Source: Phycisphaerales bacterium (GTDB taxonomy: Bacteria > Planctomycetota > Phycisphaerae > Phycisphaerales > UBA1924). Taken from it: a stretch of 53,435 nucleotides of DNA. The notes beneath the pieces were generated by a model, which had not been told where the DNA came from, did no database searches, and was given only the letters and a program-made list of their open reading frames with translations. A program made the translations under genes and the position numbers. Location: positions 1 to 53,435 of the forward strand of contig JAJVHS010000029.1 of the NCBI GenBank assembly GCA_022072615.1. Reading direction: 5' to 3'. Below are positions 52,127 to 53,435 of this stretch, piece by piece (positions within the stretch are counted from its first letter, which is position 1; each line of letters begins with the position of its first letter).

Positions 52127-52456
52127 ATGCGCGTGCTGAGCCGCCCGGTGCTGTACCCGGACCTGTACCCCTGGCTCCTGCTGGTGGCATCACTGGACGT
52201 GATGCTGACGTGGGTGTGCCTGTCACTGGGCGGGAGCGAATTCAACCCGATCGCGGCTCGGTTCATCGATGCGGGCGGGCTCGGGGGCGCGATCGCGCTG
52301 AAGTTCTCGTGCGTGATCGTGGTCGTGGTCGCGTGCGAGGAGATCGGCCGGCGGCGGAGCGCGATGGGCCGTCGCGTGGGCGGGTGGGCGGTGGCGCTCA
52401 ACGCCATGCCCGTAACGGCGGCGCTGGTGCAACTCGGAACGTATGCCGCGGCATGA
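52127..52456 (+). CDS. Small DUF5658-like membrane protein
   Basis: A 109-residue protein with about three transmembrane helices (12-33, 48-70 and 80-102). LYPWLLLVASLDVMLTWVCL, then GGSEFNPIAARFI, then ALKFSCVIVVVVACEEI matches the DUF5658 layout: an Asp-x-x-x-Thr in helix 1, a Glu-x-Asn-Pro loop and a Lys starting helix 2. Function unknown. GGAGG at 52116-52120, 6 nt before ATG 52127, decides the start against an in-frame ATG at 52100. It lies 93 nt after aroDE. Confidence 0.75.
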   Translation: MRVLSRPVLYPDLYPWLLLVASLDVMLTWVCLSLGGSEFNPIAARFIDAGGLGGAIALKFSCVIVVVVACEEIGRRRSAMGRRVGGWAVALNAMPVTAALVQLGTYAAA

Positions 52457-52547
52457 CGCCAACCGGGGTCGAGCGCCACGCTGTTTCTGCTGCCCGCATC
52501 GCCGAGGTCTTCGGCCTCGACACCTTGGCACCTCGACACCTTCTTCG

Positions 52548-53435
52548 TCAGCACCCTGCCTCGAAGGCGACGATGAAGGCGGTGAAGTCGTCGGTATCGA
52601 CGAAACCCGACCGGTCAAAGTCGGCTCGGATGTCGCCGCTCTCGTACAGCCCGATGAACAGGGTGAAATCGTCGGTATCGGCGAAGCCCGAGGCGTCGAC
52701 GTCGGCCTGGCAGCACACGATCGATTCGGAGAGCCACGTGCCCGGCAGCAGGGTCGCCGCGTTGCCGTTGCCCGAGACGTCTTCGCCGGGGTTGTGCGGA
52801 TCATCGAAGCTCAGCGCCATGGCCGAGCCGTCGGCGCTCCATGCGGCGCCGGCCGCGTACGACGCCTCGATCTCCTCGATCGACTTGGCGACGTTCCACA
52901 CGCGCACGTTGTCGATCCGGCCCTGGAAGGGCTCGGCGACAGGGACGCCGTTCTGGGTGACGCGACCGACCGAGAGCGGCCAGTTGGTCTGGGCGATGGA
53001 GAGGCCCTGGATAGGCGACCCGTCGGCGCAGGTCGTGGTGTAGGCGGTGAGGTAGCCGTCGACGTAGGCCCGCAGGACGCCGGCCTGCGTGTCGACGGTC
53101 ATGGCCAGGTGCGTCCAGCGGTTGGGAGTTCCGGTGGCGGCGACGACGTAGGCGTACTTGCACTTGGGCCCGGCGGCGAAGGTCACCTGCGCGATGATGA
53201 AGGGGACGGGGAAGATCGCGGCGCCGTCGTACTCGATGGTCCACGAGTGGTTGGAGCACCAGTCGCGCCCGCCCTTGGCGGCGAGGATCGGGTTGGTGTT
53301 GGTCGCCTCGGGGTTGAACCACAGCTCGGTGGTCATCTGCGTCGTGGGACGCAGGTCGGGGCTGTCGCCGATAACGGCGACGCCGCCGTCGACGGCCATC
53401 TCCCAGCCGGGCGCCGGGCGGCACTCGGGATCGAC
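52548..53435 (-). CDS. LamG-like domain protein with GC-type dockerin end (5' truncated by window)
   Basis: The frame is open to the window edge, so at least 295 residues of a longer secreted protein are present. Residues from the edge to about 200 form a LamG/concanavalin-like jelly roll: MTTELWFNPEAT, WTIEYDGAAIF, NRWTHLAMTVDTQAGVLRAY, FQGRIDNVRVWNVAKSIEEI. The C-terminus carries two Asp-rich calcium loops (ADVDASGFADTDDFTLF and ADFDRSGFVDTDDFTAF) and ends EAGC, matching the end of the protein at 35494-38214. The loops probably bind calcium and anchor or stabilise the protein outside the cell. The catalytic or upstream portion is not visible. Confidence 0.85.
   Translation of the reverse strand, partial: VDPECRPAPGWEMAVDGGVAVIGDSPDLRPTTQMTTELWFNPEATNTNPILAAKGGRDWCSNHSWTIEYDGAAIFPVPFIIAQVTFAAGPKCKYAYVVAATGTPNRWTHLAMTVDTQAGVLRAYVDGYLTAYTTTCADGSPIQGLSIAQTNWPLSVGRVTQNGVPVAEPFQGRIDNVRVWNVAKSIEEIEASYAAGAAWSADGSAMALSFDDPHNPGEDVSGNGNAATLLPGTWLSESIVCCQADVDASGFADTDDFTLFIGLYESGDIRADFDRSGFVDTDDFTAFIVAFEAGC

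Overview
This GC-rich (about 70%) window looks like a piece of chromosome from a planctomycete of the class Phycisphaerae. The main clues are two secreted proteins ending in paired dockerin-like calcium loops and a terminal Gly-Cys (the 'GC-type dockerin' style known from this group), a pseudopilin with an H-X9-DG-like C-terminus, a PEP-CTERM protein, and scattered single nuo genes. This is inference from protein style; no rRNA gene is present. Most genes are housekeeping or metabolic. I see no prophage, insertion sequence or CRISPR array.

Layout. 1-2.7 kb: tail of a probable DUF3300 protein, a DUF2950 lipoprotein, a YHS-like protein and a DUF4239 membrane protein. 2.8-6 kb: proton-translocating transhydrogenase operon pntAA-pntAB-pntB. 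6.2-12 kb: a tyrosine phenol-lyase gene diverging from a four-gene, translationally coupled 2-oxoacid:ferredoxin oxidoreductase operon whose first protein joins a GltD-like flavin module to a ferredoxin. 12-13.1 kb: a VOC protein and a GNAT acetyltransferase. 13.5-20.2 kb: an RND efflux locus (tetR-tolC-RND on the minus strand, the adaptor divergent on the plus strand, a palindrome between). 20.2-23.6 kb: a compositionally foreign PLD-helicase-DUF3427 gene beside tRNA-Ser(GCU). 24-27.9 kb: a Gld-type ABC export cluster. 27.9-30.7 kb: a lone nuoA, an EAL-CBS-GGDEF protein and a short FliN. 30.8-33.8 kb: a PEP-CTERM protein and a GH15 glucoamylase. 34.1-38.4 kb: a pseudopilin and a PstS-like protein with dockerin loops. 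39.2-41.9 kb: nuoF and a divergent ACMSD. 42-49.7 kb, minus strand: a VOC protein, a 37-residue basic protein gene, carB with in-frame insertions, a PmtA-like methyltransferase, a UAP1-type pyrophosphorylase and infC. 50.3-53.4 kb: the aroDE fusion, a DUF5658-like membrane protein and a truncated LamG-dockerin protein.

Points that stand out. (1) Short heptamer/octamer repeats are scattered through the intergenic DNA, and one such hairpin has apparently been inserted in frame into carB. (2) At least seven genes have a TANNNT-like -10 hexamer only 5-10 nt before a start codon that has no Shine-Dalgarno sequence, suggesting leaderless transcripts. (3) infC appears to start at AUC. (4) A well-supported 37-codon basic protein gene lies between carB and a VOC gene. 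(5) The GltD-like protein carries a 21-residue tandem duplication in its NAD(P)-binding fold. (6) The pseudopilin/PstS-dockerin pair lies behind an array of CTTA direct repeats. None of these is proven; each entry states the deciding test.
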